From positions 10,055-74,054 of the forward strand of contig CAYFSO010000004.1 in the NCBI GenBank assembly GCA_964345775.1: a stretch of DNA of 64,000 bases, written 5' to 3'. The translations under genes were made by a program, and so were the position numbers. Under the pieces are notes generated by a model. The model worked only from the letters and a program-made list of their open reading frames with translations, made no database searches and was not told the DNA's origin. This DNA is from M55B154 sp964345775. GTDB taxonomy: Bacteria; Spirochaetota; UBA4802; UB4802. Positions 1 through 9,424 of the stretch are shown in pieces; the first letter of the stretch is position 1, and each line of letters starts with the position of its first letter.

Positions 1-137
1 GTTTCGATCACCTCACCATCTTCATTCCTGGCAAGGTATCGCTTCTCAAGCACCATCTTTGCATTCTCTGATAACCGGGGCTTTTTATCCGATCGTATTT
101 CTATTGATTCCCATCCAGTTGTTTTATCAGTGTTCAT
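1..137 (-). CDS. nrdJ: Class II (B12-dependent) ribonucleotide reductase, N-terminal fragment cut by the window edge
   Basis: Only about 45 codons lie in the window; the gene continues beyond base 1. The translation starts MNTDKTTGWESIEIRSDKK and continues through a segment reading ENAKMVLEKRYLARNEDG. That segment resembles the N-terminus of adenosylcobalamin-dependent ribonucleoside-diphosphate reductases, which convert ribonucleotides to deoxyribonucleotides in the cytoplasm. The ATG at 137-135 has a GGGGAGG ribosome-binding sequence about 14 bases upstream, which is rather far. The frame stays open upstream of that ATG, so the true start could be different. It follows carA on the same strand with a gap of about 110 bases. 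The family call rests on one short conserved segment, so the gene symbol is tentative. Confidence 0.6.
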   Translation of the reverse strand, partial: MNTDKTTGWESIEIRSDKKPRLSENAKMVLEKRYLARNEDGEVIE

Positions 138-249
138 ATAAGCCGGGTTAACCTCCCCTTGCAGGTAGTATCCATTAGTAAGGACAGTATACTCAGTGAA
201 GAGTCCCTGTACAATCAATATACGTATTCTGGAACGAATTACTGCCGGT

Positions 250-1338
250 TTACTGGTTATCCTGGACAAGCCGGTAAAACCGTGAAAACAGGTACCGTGA
301 ATCATGCGGTCCCGGACTTGCTTCGGGGTGATACTGCACCGAAAAAACGGGCAGCTTTTTATGCCGCAGCCCCTCTACGGTATTATCATTCAGGTTTACA
401 TGTGTTATTTCTATATCATCATTATTCTTGAGAGAATCATAGTCTACCGCGAAACCGTGATTCTGGGAGGTGATCTCCACTTTGCCGGTATCCATATTTT
501 TCACCGGCTGGTTGGCACCCCTGTGCCCGAATTTCAGCTTGTAGGTTGAACCGCCAAGGCCAAGGGCCAGCAGCTGGTGTCCCAGGCATATACCAAAACA
601 GGGGATCTCTTCCCTGGCAATGTCTTTTACCAGTTCAGGAGCATACGTAACTGCATCCGGATCACCGGGGCCATTGGATAAAAATATTCCATGCACCCCG
701 TCATCAATTGCTTTTTTCAATGGTGAATTCCCGGGATATACCCTGATATTGAAACCCTCTTCGCTGAGCAACCTGAGAATGTTGGTCTTTACCCCGTAAT
801 CGAAAACACCCACGGTATACGCGCCCGGTGTATCTTCGCCGAAAGAATACGTTTCCGTACAGGCAACCCGTGAGGCCAGGTCAAGTCCCTCCATCTTCGG
901 GTGGGCCCGCACCTTTTCAAGGCCTCCCTCCTGGTCACGAAAGATGCCCGCCCGCATGGCACCCTTGTCGCGTATATGGCGGGTAAGCTTCCTGGTGTCC
1001 ACTCCTTCTATGCCGGGAACCCCGGCCTTCTTCAGGTAATCGTCAAGTGAATACTCCGCGCGGAAATTGGAATACTGTTTGCTGTATTCCTTAACAACAA
1101 AGCCGGCAACCTGCACCTTGCAGGATTCCACGTCCTCTTCGTTAACCCCGTAATTCCCTATCATGGGATATGTCATGGTTATTATCTGTCCGTTATATGA
1201 AGGGTCTGTCAGCACTTCCTGGTAACCGCTCATGGAGGTGTTAAAAACCACCTCTCCCTGGCTGTCACCTTCATAGCCGAATCCGTATCCCGGGAAAACC
1301 GTCCCGTCCTCGAGTATTAAACAGGCTTTTTCTGCCAT
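250..1338 (-). CDS. carA: Carbamoyl-phosphate synthase, small (glutaminase) subunit
   Basis: CarA hydrolyses glutamine and channels ammonia to the large subunit CarB, which makes carbamoyl phosphate for pyrimidines and arginine. The 362-residue length is normal for the family. The N-terminal CarA domain covers about residues 1-170 (motif SMSGYQEVLTDPSY near 35-48). The class I glutamine amidotransferase domain follows. Its nucleophile is Cys251 in CFGICLGHQ, and the rest of the triad is His337 and Glu339 in QYHPEA. The oxyanion region FLSNGPGDP is at 219-227. An AGAGGA ribosome-binding site lies 7 bases before the ATG. carB is not next to it here. A candidate promoter sits upstream at 1412-1439. 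Confidence 0.97.
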   Translation of the reverse strand: MAEKACLILEDGTVFPGYGFGYEGDSQGEVVFNTSMSGYQEVLTDPSYNGQIITMTYPMIGNYGVNEEDVESCKVQVAGFVVKEYSKQYSNFRAEYSLDDYLKKAGVPGIEGVDTRKLTRHIRDKGAMRAGIFRDQEGGLEKVRAHPKMEGLDLASRVACTETYSFGEDTPGAYTVGVFDYGVKTNILRLLSEEGFNIRVYPGNSPLKKAIDDGVHGIFLSNGPGDPDAVTYAPELVKDIAREEIPCFGICLGHQLLALGLGGSTYKLKFGHRGANQPVKNMDTGKVEITSQNHGFAVDYDSLKNNDDIEITHVNLNDNTVEGLRHKKLPVFSVQYHPEASPGPHDSRYLFSRFYRLVQDNQ

Positions 1339-1411
1339 ATGTTTCCTCTTTATTAAACTATGTTCTGAATCTCGCTAATCGCCCACTGCAGCACAAAGAT
1401 CATCTTATGTG

Positions 1412-1439
1412 CACATATCCGTGGCACGGAAGTTGTCAA
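1412..1439 (-). promoter_or_regulatory. Sigma70-like promoter of carA with an inverted repeat in the spacer
   Basis: On the minus strand a perfect -35 TTGACA (1439-1434) is followed 16 bases later by TATGTG (1417-1412). The spacer contains the inverted repeat CCGTG-G-CACGG (1419-1429), which could be an operator. The distance to the carA ATG is about 75 bases. The assignment is by consensus only. Confidence 0.5.
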
Positions 1440-1492
1440 ATGTTATTTCCAAGTATACACGATCAATTGTTACATTTCAGTAAAATATTAGC

Positions 1493-2983
1493 CTAAAACC
1501 GCATGGAAATGCTGCAGGATATACATGTTTCGTCATTGCCGGGTGAATACATACCCATTGAAAAACCAGGTGAACGTTTTCCACCTTCCATTTCCAGGCT
1601 ATACACGGTGTATGCGGGTTCTGCAAGCCAGGCATGAACGAGTTCAACCAGTTTCAGGCCGGCAAGTGTTGCCAGGGCCGCTTTACCCCTCCTGTCATCC
1701 ATGCCGTGAAAAACCAGCACCCCGGCAGCCATCATCTCCGTGGTGTAATATCCCCAGCCGAAAAACCTGTGTCCCTTGTAAAAAAGACCGCCACCGGGGA
1801 ATACACCGGAAAGTACCGCTGCGAAGCTGTGGCGCGACTCAAAAAAAGGAGGGAGTACCCCTTCTCTTTCATACTGGTATGCAAGCTGATCAAGAAAAGC
1901 CGCAGTATACGTTACCGGGAGAGTACCCCACAAGAACATGTGCAGCCGGGCCATCTCATCAGTTTTATCACTGTCCTGTACCCAGGGAAAAAAGTGTGCC
2001 CTGAATCCAGTAAGAACGGAAGGCATCATCAACTGGGTACCGGTAAAAACAGAAGCTGCCACCAGACCCGGCGTGGAAGGTGCGGGGTCCTTAAACCCAA
2101 GGTAATGGGTTGACAGGTAGGCTCCATATGCGGGAAGCAGAAGATTTCCGCCCGGGTTTATGACACAGATACCCTCTATCATCCTTTTATCAGCGGGCAT
2201 GTTTTTCAGCAATACCGCACTGGTTCCCTTTCTGCGTTCCAGGTTATGTACGATGGATCGCTCCAACTCTTTCACATAACAAGCCGCATCATCACGGGGT
2301 GGAAGGAATATACTTTCAACATCGTTCTTTAGGTCATTTATGCGGCATATACTGTGATACCGTCCTGTCTCAAGTATTTCAATTTTTCTTCCTTCACTAT
2401 CATGAATGGTGGTTTCTTCCAGTCCCTGCCATTGCCCTGCCTCCATCCGGTACAGGTCACCACGGATCTTTTTGATCTTCACCGGCACCTGTATAGTCTT
2501 CATCATGAGAGCAACTTCACGGGCAAGCTTCAACGGGACGTTCTGCGGCACCTGGCTTCTCACTTTCAGTATACCGGTGTATTGTTTATATGCTTCTTCA
2601 GTAGTCGTTATTTCCAGTTGCCCGTAATACCGTGATCCAAGCTGGTATACTCCAACCTGGATCACCAGGGGGATATCATACCCTTCGGCTGTTTCAGCTA
2701 ATGAAGTGCTTCCATCGCTGTTCCGCATATCAGAGAATACCGCGTTTCGTATATCCCGGCCCGCCGGAACCAGCCTTTTCCCGTCTTTCAGTGCATCTTC
2801 AACTGCGGTTACCGATTCGTCCACCAGTGACTTGATAACCAGCGATCTTGTGCCTGAAGGTATAACCATTACCTGGCTGTACCGTGACTGCCGGGCTTGC
2901 AGCTTTTCCTGCAAACAGGGGAACATGAGAACCACCATAGCAAGAATGAAAAACCACCGTATTTGTACTGTATATATCTTCAT
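1493..2983 (-). CDS. Exported protein of unknown function, paralogue of the next gene upstream
   Basis: The 496-residue product begins with a hydrophobic signal segment (about residues 8-24) and is probably exported. I do not recognise a named family. Residues about 25-170 look like a mixed alpha/beta domain. Around residue 395 there is a glycine/aromatic motif, FPGGGLFYKGHRFFGWGYY, in a hydrophobic region. A helix reading LKLVELVHAWL comes next, and the C-terminus is MRF. The neighbouring 510-residue protein has the same layout: GGGGHFYRGYRGWGYLYY at about 396-413, then VKVIEILHVLF, ending MRY. The two genes are therefore likely tandem duplicates. They lie 25 bases apart and are probably co-transcribed. 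The location is inferred to be the envelope; the function is unknown. Confidence 0.75.
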   Translation of the reverse strand: MKIYTVQIRWFFILAMVVLMFPCLQEKLQARQSRYSQVMVIPSGTRSLVIKSLVDESVTAVEDALKDGKRLVPAGRDIRNAVFSDMRNSDGSTSLAETAEGYDIPLVIQVGVYQLGSRYYGQLEITTTEEAYKQYTGILKVRSQVPQNVPLKLAREVALMMKTIQVPVKIKKIRGDLYRMEAGQWQGLEETTIHDSEGRKIEILETGRYHSICRINDLKNDVESIFLPPRDDAACYVKELERSIVHNLERRKGTSAVLLKNMPADKRMIEGICVINPGGNLLLPAYGAYLSTHYLGFKDPAPSTPGLVAASVFTGTQLMMPSVLTGFRAHFFPWVQDSDKTDEMARLHMFLWGTLPVTYTAAFLDQLAYQYEREGVLPPFFESRHSFAAVLSGVFPGGGLFYKGHRFFGWGYYTTEMMAAGVLVFHGMDDRRGKAALATLAGLKLVELVHAWLAEPAYTVYSLEMEGGKRSPGFSMGMYSPGNDETCISCSISMRF

Positions 2984-3008
2984 AGCGTATTATTTTTTAC
3001 CATGTTCA

Positions 3009-4541
3009 TCAATAACGCATTGTGATGGCAATACCACCCTGCATCTCGCCATCAACACCTGTATTGATAACCGGGTTCACGGTATACATCTTTTCCTCGA
3101 TCCTGCCGTTACGTATATTATTCTTCGTAAATAATACGTGCAAAATTTCTATTACCTTAACCGTTCCAAGTACTGAAGCATATATATACGCGTTTTGCCT
3201 GTTCCTTTCACCTTTTTCATACTCACCGGTTGCATCGTTATAGTATTCCGGCCGCGCCCAGTTATACATAAAACCATAGAGAAGCAGGTTCTGTACATGG
3301 TAGTACAGGTACCCCCAGCCGCGGTATCCCCGGTAGAAGTGTCCCCCACCTCCGCTTACCAGTGAAAGGTATATAGCGGTTGCGGTATTCCCCATCAATG
3401 GCTGCTGCCCGGTGTAATTTGAAGCCCTGTCCAGGTAATCGCTGGAAAACGCGTCAACGAACTGCGGCAAGCCCCCTGCCAGCAGCATGTACCAGCCAAA
3501 ATAATTCCGGGCCACCTGCTCTCGTGAAATATCCTTTTTTTCTTCACGCATTGATTCAGGACTGTTACGCAGGCCATGGTATTCAAGGTATAGATACGGT
3601 ATGGTATTTACAGCCCACAGCCCCAGGCCGGCATAATCTCCTTTCTGGTAGTACCCAAGAAGCGGCACCACCAGTGGCATGGACGCACTGGCAGGCACGG
3701 TAAAGGCCATTACGAGGCATGTATCATCGGCAGAAGCTTCATCGAACACTATTTCACGCTTCCTTCCCCTGTAAAACTCCTCCAGGTAATCTGCGGTGTC
3801 GTCCAGTGATAAGAATATAAAATCACCCGGGATCACGGGCGCCGCCTCGTGACGTTTCCCTGAGGGGGTGGCTTCTTCTATCATGTTACCGGAAATATTT
3901 ACTTCTCCAACCCTGTCATAAAGGGATGGGATCCCGGTGCTCATATCCGTATCTCCATCATTAAATGAATACAGCACATAATTCCCGTTAATAGCATCCG
4001 GCCAGGAAAAATGAAAACTGTTATTTTTCATTCGGACTTCCACCGGCACACTGCATCCACGGCAAAAGGAGGAAAGAAAGAAACCGGCATGCTCCTCTGC
4101 CATATAACTGTACTCCTTTTCTCCCGGGCGAATATCTTTTACCGGGATCTTTACACTGTACCGGTTGATCATCTTGCCAAAGTGGGGTACCTGAATGCCG
4201 TATGAATACAGGTTCAACTCGAAGTGATCCCCCCTGTCTTTCACCTGTCCGCGGATAAGAAACGAGATACCGGCATCCCGTGCGAATCTCACCTGGCACT
4301 GCTCATCTTCACAACCATACCTGTCTATCTGCTTTTCCAGTACACCAGGGTTTACCATCTCAAAAAGGCCCGTGGTGCCTGCAATATTATCCAGGTGTGT
4401 CCGCACCAGCCGTGCAAAAGCGATTGATCCTGGTGAGTCCGCGCGAATGGGGGATATTGCCAGCAGCGGCCTGGTGGTATCAGCTGCCGCCATGCTGACC
4501 GCGCATGCGAGTATACATATTGCAAAGAATATTTTTTTCAT
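3009..4541 (-). CDS. Exported protein with TolB-like N-terminal domain, paralogue of the downstream gene
   Basis: This 510-residue protein has a clear signal peptide (residues 1-20, ending SMAAA). Residues about 25-135 resemble the N-terminal fold of TolB/CsgG-type proteins: LLAISPIRADSPGS at the start, then a cysteine-bearing segment GCEDEQCQVRFARDAG and ISFLIRGQVKDRGD before an amphipathic strand. The middle region is unassigned. The C-terminal part carries the hydrophobic glycine/aromatic motif and the K-V-I-E-I-L-H helix shared with the next gene, and ends in MRY. It sits 28 bases downstream of sppA on the same strand. A periplasmic or outer-membrane-associated role is plausible but unproven. 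Confidence 0.75.
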   Translation of the reverse strand: MKKIFFAICILACAVSMAAADTTRPLLAISPIRADSPGSIAFARLVRTHLDNIAGTTGLFEMVNPGVLEKQIDRYGCEDEQCQVRFARDAGISFLIRGQVKDRGDHFELNLYSYGIQVPHFGKMINRYSVKIPVKDIRPGEKEYSYMAEEHAGFFLSSFCRGCSVPVEVRMKNNSFHFSWPDAINGNYVLYSFNDGDTDMSTGIPSLYDRVGEVNISGNMIEEATPSGKRHEAAPVIPGDFIFLSLDDTADYLEEFYRGRKREIVFDEASADDTCLVMAFTVPASASMPLVVPLLGYYQKGDYAGLGLWAVNTIPYLYLEYHGLRNSPESMREEKKDISREQVARNYFGWYMLLAGGLPQFVDAFSSDYLDRASNYTGQQPLMGNTATAIYLSLVSGGGGHFYRGYRGWGYLYYHVQNLLLYGFMYNWARPEYYNDATGEYEKGERNRQNAYIYASVLGTVKVIEILHVLFTKNNIRNGRIEEKMYTVNPVINTGVDGEMQGGIAITMRY

Positions 4542-4569
4542 AACAATGCGGATGTCCGTTCAGGAATGT

Positions 4570-7053
4570 TTACTTGATCACTATTTTGTACGGATTAATA
4601 TACAGTACCTGTTCATCCTTCAACCGTATCAGCGATGCATGGTCAAGCAACATTTGCATTTCTTCTCTCAGCACCGAACCGATATCAGGCTTGTCCATGA
4701 TCTCTGTCAGGTCCTCTTTTCTTTCGGGTAACTGTTTCAGGGTATATCTTCTTTCAATACCTGCCTTTGCAGCGGCGAAGTTTATGGCGGTTAGAAGCCC
4801 GCCTCGTTTGTCAGCCAGCCCGTTTTCCAGGGCCTGGTTCCCGGTAAAAACCCTTCCTTCTGCAACTTCCGGGATTCGGCTTTCGCTTATGTCCCTGGCC
4901 TGCTTTACCCTGCTGGCAAAACGCCGGTACATGTGATCCACGCTGTCCTGAAGCATGGCCTTTTCCCTATCGGTCAGCTCCCTGGACTCGGAGAAAAGGT
5001 CTGCGAACCTGTTCATTTTCACGATATCCTTGTTAATACCCAGCTTTTCATAAAGCTCCTTGAGGGAGACCTTGCCCATTATGACCCCTATGGAACCTGT
5101 CAGCGTATTACCGTTCACGAAAATGGGATCACCTGTACAGGCCACGTAATACCCTCCCGATGCCGCAATGTTGCCGAAGGAGAATACCACCGGTTTTGGA
5201 TATTTCTTCTTGAACCTGAGAAGGGTATGCCACATGAGTTCCGATGCGAAGGCAGAACCACCACCCGAATTAACCCGAACGACTACCGCCCGCACAAGTG
5301 GATTGCTGAAAGCTTCTCTCACTGCTTTAGAATAGTCCTTTTCACCGGTAAGCCTTGGCGTAAAGAGTCCATCCTTTTCGGCAGATCCCCTGACAATATT
5401 CCCCGAAACATGAATAACGGCAATAGCCGGTTCCGGGCCCCAGTTATACACGTGAACATCTTCCTCCAGGTACTCATCAAGTTTAACCACGTTACGTATC
5501 ACCCTGGTTTTGGTGACTATCTTTTCGGTAACTTCGTCAGGATAGGCACATTCATCCACAAAACCAAGACGACATGCCTCCTTTTCAGTTATAATGCCCC
5601 GTTCAAGCTGACGGTTCACTTCCTGTATATCCATGTTCCTGTCATCCGCGATGTCCTGAACAAATTGACTGTTCGAACTTTTAAGTAATGAAATAACATT
5701 TTCCCTGAAAGCATCTGACATGCTGTCACGGGTAAATCCTTCACCAAATGACTTGTACGTGCCGTGTTTCACCTCTTCGAACGTAACACCAACCTTGTCC
5801 ATGAACGACTTGAAGAAATAAACCTGTGCACTAAGTCCACTGATAAAAAACGACTGGCCGGGAGTAAGGAATATCCTGTCAGCTATCGCGGCAAGGTAAT
5901 ACTCCTGGTTCCCCACGGAATTCATGATCACGTATACCCTCTTCCCTTTTTCACGAAAGGTTTTCAGTTCATCACGCAATTCCTGTGCCCTTGCAAAGTC
6001 CAGTACCGGTTTTTCTATGTATATAATAACACCTTCGATGGTCACATCGTTCGCTGCAACATTGACCGCCCTGACAAGATCGGAGAAAGTGGTTTCGGGT
6101 TTCCCGAAAAGTTTTACTTCCTCGACTTCCCTGAATTCATGGTCCAGCGAAATGCTGAGATACCTTCCGGTCACGCATACAGGATCACTGTACCGTTCCC
6201 TTGTAAGGATCAACCCGCCATTCATATACCCTTTCTGTCCATCTGTGCTGGTTGACATGTACCGGTAATCAGCCATCAGTGTGCGGGACGTTTTCGCCGA
6301 CATGTCTATGGGCATGGTAATACCGAAGTTATAATTGCTGTCCGTGTCTGCCTGTACACTCAGCATGATGTCGGCTATCATTCGCGCATGTACTGAAAAG
6401 AGATACGGAACATCTTTTATAGATTCGCCCTCGTATTTCTTCACATCGCACGCAAGGGATACCCTGTTGCCGAAAGGACGGATCGCAAGCGAATACCAGT
6501 ACCTTCGGGGAACAGTATTTTCACCCCACTCGGGGGTGTTGATATTTCCATACACCATGCCGAATGATATGAACTCGGCAGGCTGAAACAGCAACCCCAT
6601 GTTCCACGAATGTAAACCGTCATAATTGGAACCAGCAGGGGAAAGATGATAGTAACCTGCGCCAATCCCGATAAAGTTGTTGAGCATCACACCCTTGCTG
6701 GCGTAATAATAATGCGCGCTCTCGTCCAGCAGCACGTTGTCGTCGTACAGGCCATGGATTTTGGCGTACGAGAGGTTGAATCCTTTCCAGGCCAGTGTCC
6801 CCATGCTGGTGCCCTTATCAAGTTCATCATAGCGCCAGTAACGGTACTGCAGGGAAAAGGAATCGTTCACATCCCCAAGTACGGGATTTACAAGAGAAGC
6901 TGATGGATGACCGGGGATACCTGCTGAAACCCCGGGCAGGATCTCACCTTCGGGCTGCACCCGGGCACCGGCCGAACCGGTGAAAACCAGTACTGACATT
7001 ATAACAAGACATGCTACCAGTGTGAAAACAGCTATGGTATTATTCCACTTCAA
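4570..7053 (-). CDS. sppA: Signal peptide peptidase SppA (protease IV, S49) with an added beta-rich N-terminal domain
   Basis: SppA cleaves leftover signal peptides at the inner membrane. Two S49 repeats are present. The first holds the catalytic lysine, Lys434 in HGTYKS; the second holds the nucleophile, Ser632 in NIAASGGYY, preceded by VRVNSGGGSAF. Unlike the E. coli enzyme, about 260 residues of Tyr/Gly-rich, beta-strand-like sequence lie between the signal segment and the first repeat (residues about 35-300), resembling an outer-membrane beta-barrel. I chose the TTG at 7053 because it gives a textbook signal peptide starting MKWNN and ending AGA, and only a 14-base overlap with the upstream gene. 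An ATG at 7122 would overlap by 83 bases. No strong ribosome-binding site is visible at either. Confidence 0.88.
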   Translation of the reverse strand: MKWNNTIAVFTLVACLVIMSVLVFTGSAGARVQPEGEILPGVSAGIPGHPSASLVNPVLGDVNDSFSLQYRYWRYDELDKGTSMGTLAWKGFNLSYAKIHGLYDDNVLLDESAHYYYASKGVMLNNFIGIGAGYYHLSPAGSNYDGLHSWNMGLLFQPAEFISFGMVYGNINTPEWGENTVPRRYWYSLAIRPFGNRVSLACDVKKYEGESIKDVPYLFSVHARMIADIMLSVQADTDSNYNFGITMPIDMSAKTSRTLMADYRYMSTSTDGQKGYMNGGLILTRERYSDPVCVTGRYLSISLDHEFREVEEVKLFGKPETTFSDLVRAVNVAANDVTIEGVIIYIEKPVLDFARAQELRDELKTFREKGKRVYVIMNSVGNQEYYLAAIADRIFLTPGQSFFISGLSAQVYFFKSFMDKVGVTFEEVKHGTYKSFGEGFTRDSMSDAFRENVISLLKSSNSQFVQDIADDRNMDIQEVNRQLERGIITEKEACRLGFVDECAYPDEVTEKIVTKTRVIRNVVKLDEYLEEDVHVYNWGPEPAIAVIHVSGNIVRGSAEKDGLFTPRLTGEKDYSKAVREAFSNPLVRAVVVRVNSGGGSAFASELMWHTLLRFKKKYPKPVVFSFGNIAASGGYYVACTGDPIFVNGNTLTGSIGVIMGKVSLKELYEKLGINKDIVKMNRFADLFSESRELTDREKAMLQDSVDHMYRRFASRVKQARDISESRIPEVAEGRVFTGNQALENGLADKRGGLLTAINFAAAKAGIERRYTLKQLPERKEDLTEIMDKPDIGSVLREEMQMLLDHASLIRLKDEQVLYINPYKIVIK

Positions 7054-9424
7054 CGCCCAGGAATGTAATATCGTCCCGTATATGCTCCACCCCGAATTCA
7101 TTGATGGCTTCAATAACCGCATTTATTCTCTCCTCTATATCTTCTTCAGAATCACTGGCCAGTATCTGCTGCAGGTGCTGCTCTCCAAACGTTTTGTCCT
7201 TCTTCTCATCATATAGCTCGGTAAGGCCGTCTGTAAAGAGATATAATTCATCCCCCCGGTCAAGCACATATCTTGACGCATAATACCGTGCGGTTGGCTC
7301 TACCCCCAGTATTTTAGAGCGGCCTTCCAGCCTGGTTATTTTTTTGCTTCCAGGCTTCCTGATCATTGGTGCATTGTGCCCGGCATTTATGTACTGCAAT
7401 GTACTGTTAGAGCGGTCAAACACCCCGATAAAAAAAGTAATGAGTTCTATACCCCTGTAACGGGTTGTAAGAAAATTATTTATCTCTTCCACCGTTTTCT
7501 CAATGTTTTTCTTTTCACGTAACATTCCGTTCACGATGGCACTGGTCATGGAAAGTATCATCGCCGCGGCAAGTCCATGTCCCGATATGTCCGCCATTAC
7601 GAATGCCAGCTTCTTTTTACCAATAGGAATAAAGTCAAAATAGTCACCCGTTACTTTAAGGTATGGTCTTGAATAAAAAGAAATGTTCAACCCGTACCCG
7701 GCAGGGGCCTTTTTGGGAAAAAGCCGCATCTGGATATACGAAGCAAGATCGAGTTCCTTCTCGTACCGCCGCTTGATAATGAATTCCTGGAACAGCCTGT
7801 CATTCTCAAACAGCTGGTGCAGCTGCAATGCGACCGTGTTGAAATAATGGATCTCGGTACCGGAAAAGAATTCGTCGTCGTTCTTTTCGCCAACCTTGAG
7901 TATCCCCTTAATCTCACCCCCCGCGAATACCGGGGCCGCTATGGTTATTCCCTCTTCGTCAAGGATATTATATATCCTGTGTTCAAGAAGAGAGCTGCTC
8001 ATCAGTGAATAGCGGATAACCGTTTCCCGGAACCGTGAAAAGAAATCCGCGATGAATGAATCCCGTGACTGGTAGTCAACGTAACGGTATAACCCTTTTC
8101 CATGATCATCCGGCATATAGTCGAACACGAGGAATCGCAGTTTCTGCACGTTTGTAACGTTACCTGCTTCAGTAAATATTTTTCTGATCTTCACCTCAAG
8201 CGGCTGAGGGGAAGAGACAAGCTCTGCAATGTATTGAAGGGAAAGCGCGTATGAATCTTTCCTGAGAAATAGCACGTCATCGAACCTTCGGATAAGCACC
8301 CCCCTTACATGAAGAAGAATCAGTACGCTGGCTACGAAAATACCATACAGCAGGGTGCTTCCCGGTGAGAAGAAACCGGAACGGTTCACGATATAGTACA
8401 GGGATATCCCGGCAACGAGAGCTATTACCAGGTCAAAGAAAAGAAACACAAGGCTCTTGCGTATATTCATCACCGAGCCTATGAAATTACTGGAAAGCAG
8501 GCTGTTGCCAAGGGCAACCGGCAGCACCACCGCGAAACTGACACAGACCTGTGGAGTCATATCGTACGGAAAAAACAGGCCCAGCATAAGCAGAACCACC
8601 GGCAGCAGCATACCGGTTATCATCACCGTCATGATGGCGAGGTTTCTACGGCGCAGGTACCTGTTGCCGGTCATGACAGCATAGCCGAGTATGATCACCG
8701 AGGACAATACCGCGCCACAGATAATCAGTGTGAGAATAATGGAAAGGAACTCAAAAAATTTTATAAAGTTCACTACTTGAAGCAGATACGCCAGGACAAA
8801 CAAACCGGAGAAAATAAAACTGAGGGCTATACCAGTTTTACCCATCCGCCTGTTGGCCAGGTTAAAGCTTATCCGCAGCAGGACTATCACCGCAATGGCC
8901 GCTGCTGCCACGAACAACGGTACAAGCCGTCGCATGCTGAAGACATCCACCAGCAGCAGCAGGAAGAGGCCAAACCCGCACGAAAAGATAAAGTAGAGAT
9001 ATGCCTGGTAACTCCTGGCATGAAGTGTCCCAACCACCAGGCCCCATATCCAGCACACGTTACCGATCAGCAGGAGAAGCATAAAAAGCCAGCCTATATT
9101 GCTCTTCTCCGGTATCATGGAAAATGAACCGGTATCTTTATCCTGCCCTTTCACACAGGCAAAAGAAAGACCCGGCTTCATCTCGGTTTTCAGCAACACG
9201 TCCGCAATATTTTCTTCATCAACCTGTTGTGATCCTATTTTCAAGATCCTGCACCCGTATCCCATTCTGGAATCCTGGGGACCCAGGGTGTAAAAAAATG
9301 TATCACCTACCAGCAGCCTGTTAAATGGATAATGCTCTGTATAGGTATTTATATCAGACGTAACTGCCACGTTGACCAGCACGAAAAAGACCATTGTCAT
9401 CATGTAGAACAGTTTCTTTTTCAC
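7040..9424 (-). CDS. Membrane-anchored SpoIIE/RsbU-type PP2C serine phosphatase with GAF-like domain
   Basis: This 794-residue protein is probably a sensor phosphatase acting on a phosphorylated STAS protein, in the style of RsbU. It has an N-terminal hydrophobic anchor and a short extracytoplasmic region (about 25-105). Several membrane segments follow (about 107-380). A GAF-like domain covers about 400-545, and a linking coiled coil the next stretch. The phosphatase domain covers about 555-794 and keeps its metal-binding aspartates: Asp594 in GDYFDF, Asp612 in ADISGHG, Asp732 in FTDGLTE and Asp784/785 in RDDITFLGV. It overlaps the upstream gene by 4 bases, so the two are translationally coupled. 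The substrate is not identifiable; a STAS protein is encoded at 32576-33193, but a link is only inferred. Confidence 0.92.
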   Translation of the reverse strand: MKKKLFYMMTMVFFVLVNVAVTSDINTYTEHYPFNRLLVGDTFFYTLGPQDSRMGYGCRILKIGSQQVDEENIADVLLKTEMKPGLSFACVKGQDKDTGSFSMIPEKSNIGWLFMLLLLIGNVCWIWGLVVGTLHARSYQAYLYFIFSCGFGLFLLLLVDVFSMRRLVPLFVAAAAIAVIVLLRISFNLANRRMGKTGIALSFIFSGLFVLAYLLQVVNFIKFFEFLSIILTLIICGAVLSSVIILGYAVMTGNRYLRRRNLAIMTVMITGMLLPVVLLMLGLFFPYDMTPQVCVSFAVVLPVALGNSLLSSNFIGSVMNIRKSLVFLFFDLVIALVAGISLYYIVNRSGFFSPGSTLLYGIFVASVLILLHVRGVLIRRFDDVLFLRKDSYALSLQYIAELVSSPQPLEVKIRKIFTEAGNVTNVQKLRFLVFDYMPDDHGKGLYRYVDYQSRDSFIADFFSRFRETVIRYSLMSSSLLEHRIYNILDEEGITIAAPVFAGGEIKGILKVGEKNDDEFFSGTEIHYFNTVALQLHQLFENDRLFQEFIIKRRYEKELDLASYIQMRLFPKKAPAGYGLNISFYSRPYLKVTGDYFDFIPIGKKKLAFVMADISGHGLAAAMILSMTSAIVNGMLREKKNIEKTVEEINNFLTTRYRGIELITFFIGVFDRSNSTLQYINAGHNAPMIRKPGSKKITRLEGRSKILGVEPTARYYASRYVLDRGDELYLFTDGLTELYDEKKDKTFGEQHLQQILASDSEEDIEERINAVIEAINEFGVEHIRDDITFLGVEVE

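Noticed and set aside
4933..5688. A 251-codon open frame on the plus strand
   Set aside because: It is antisense to sppA; no recognisable domain and no ribosome-binding site.
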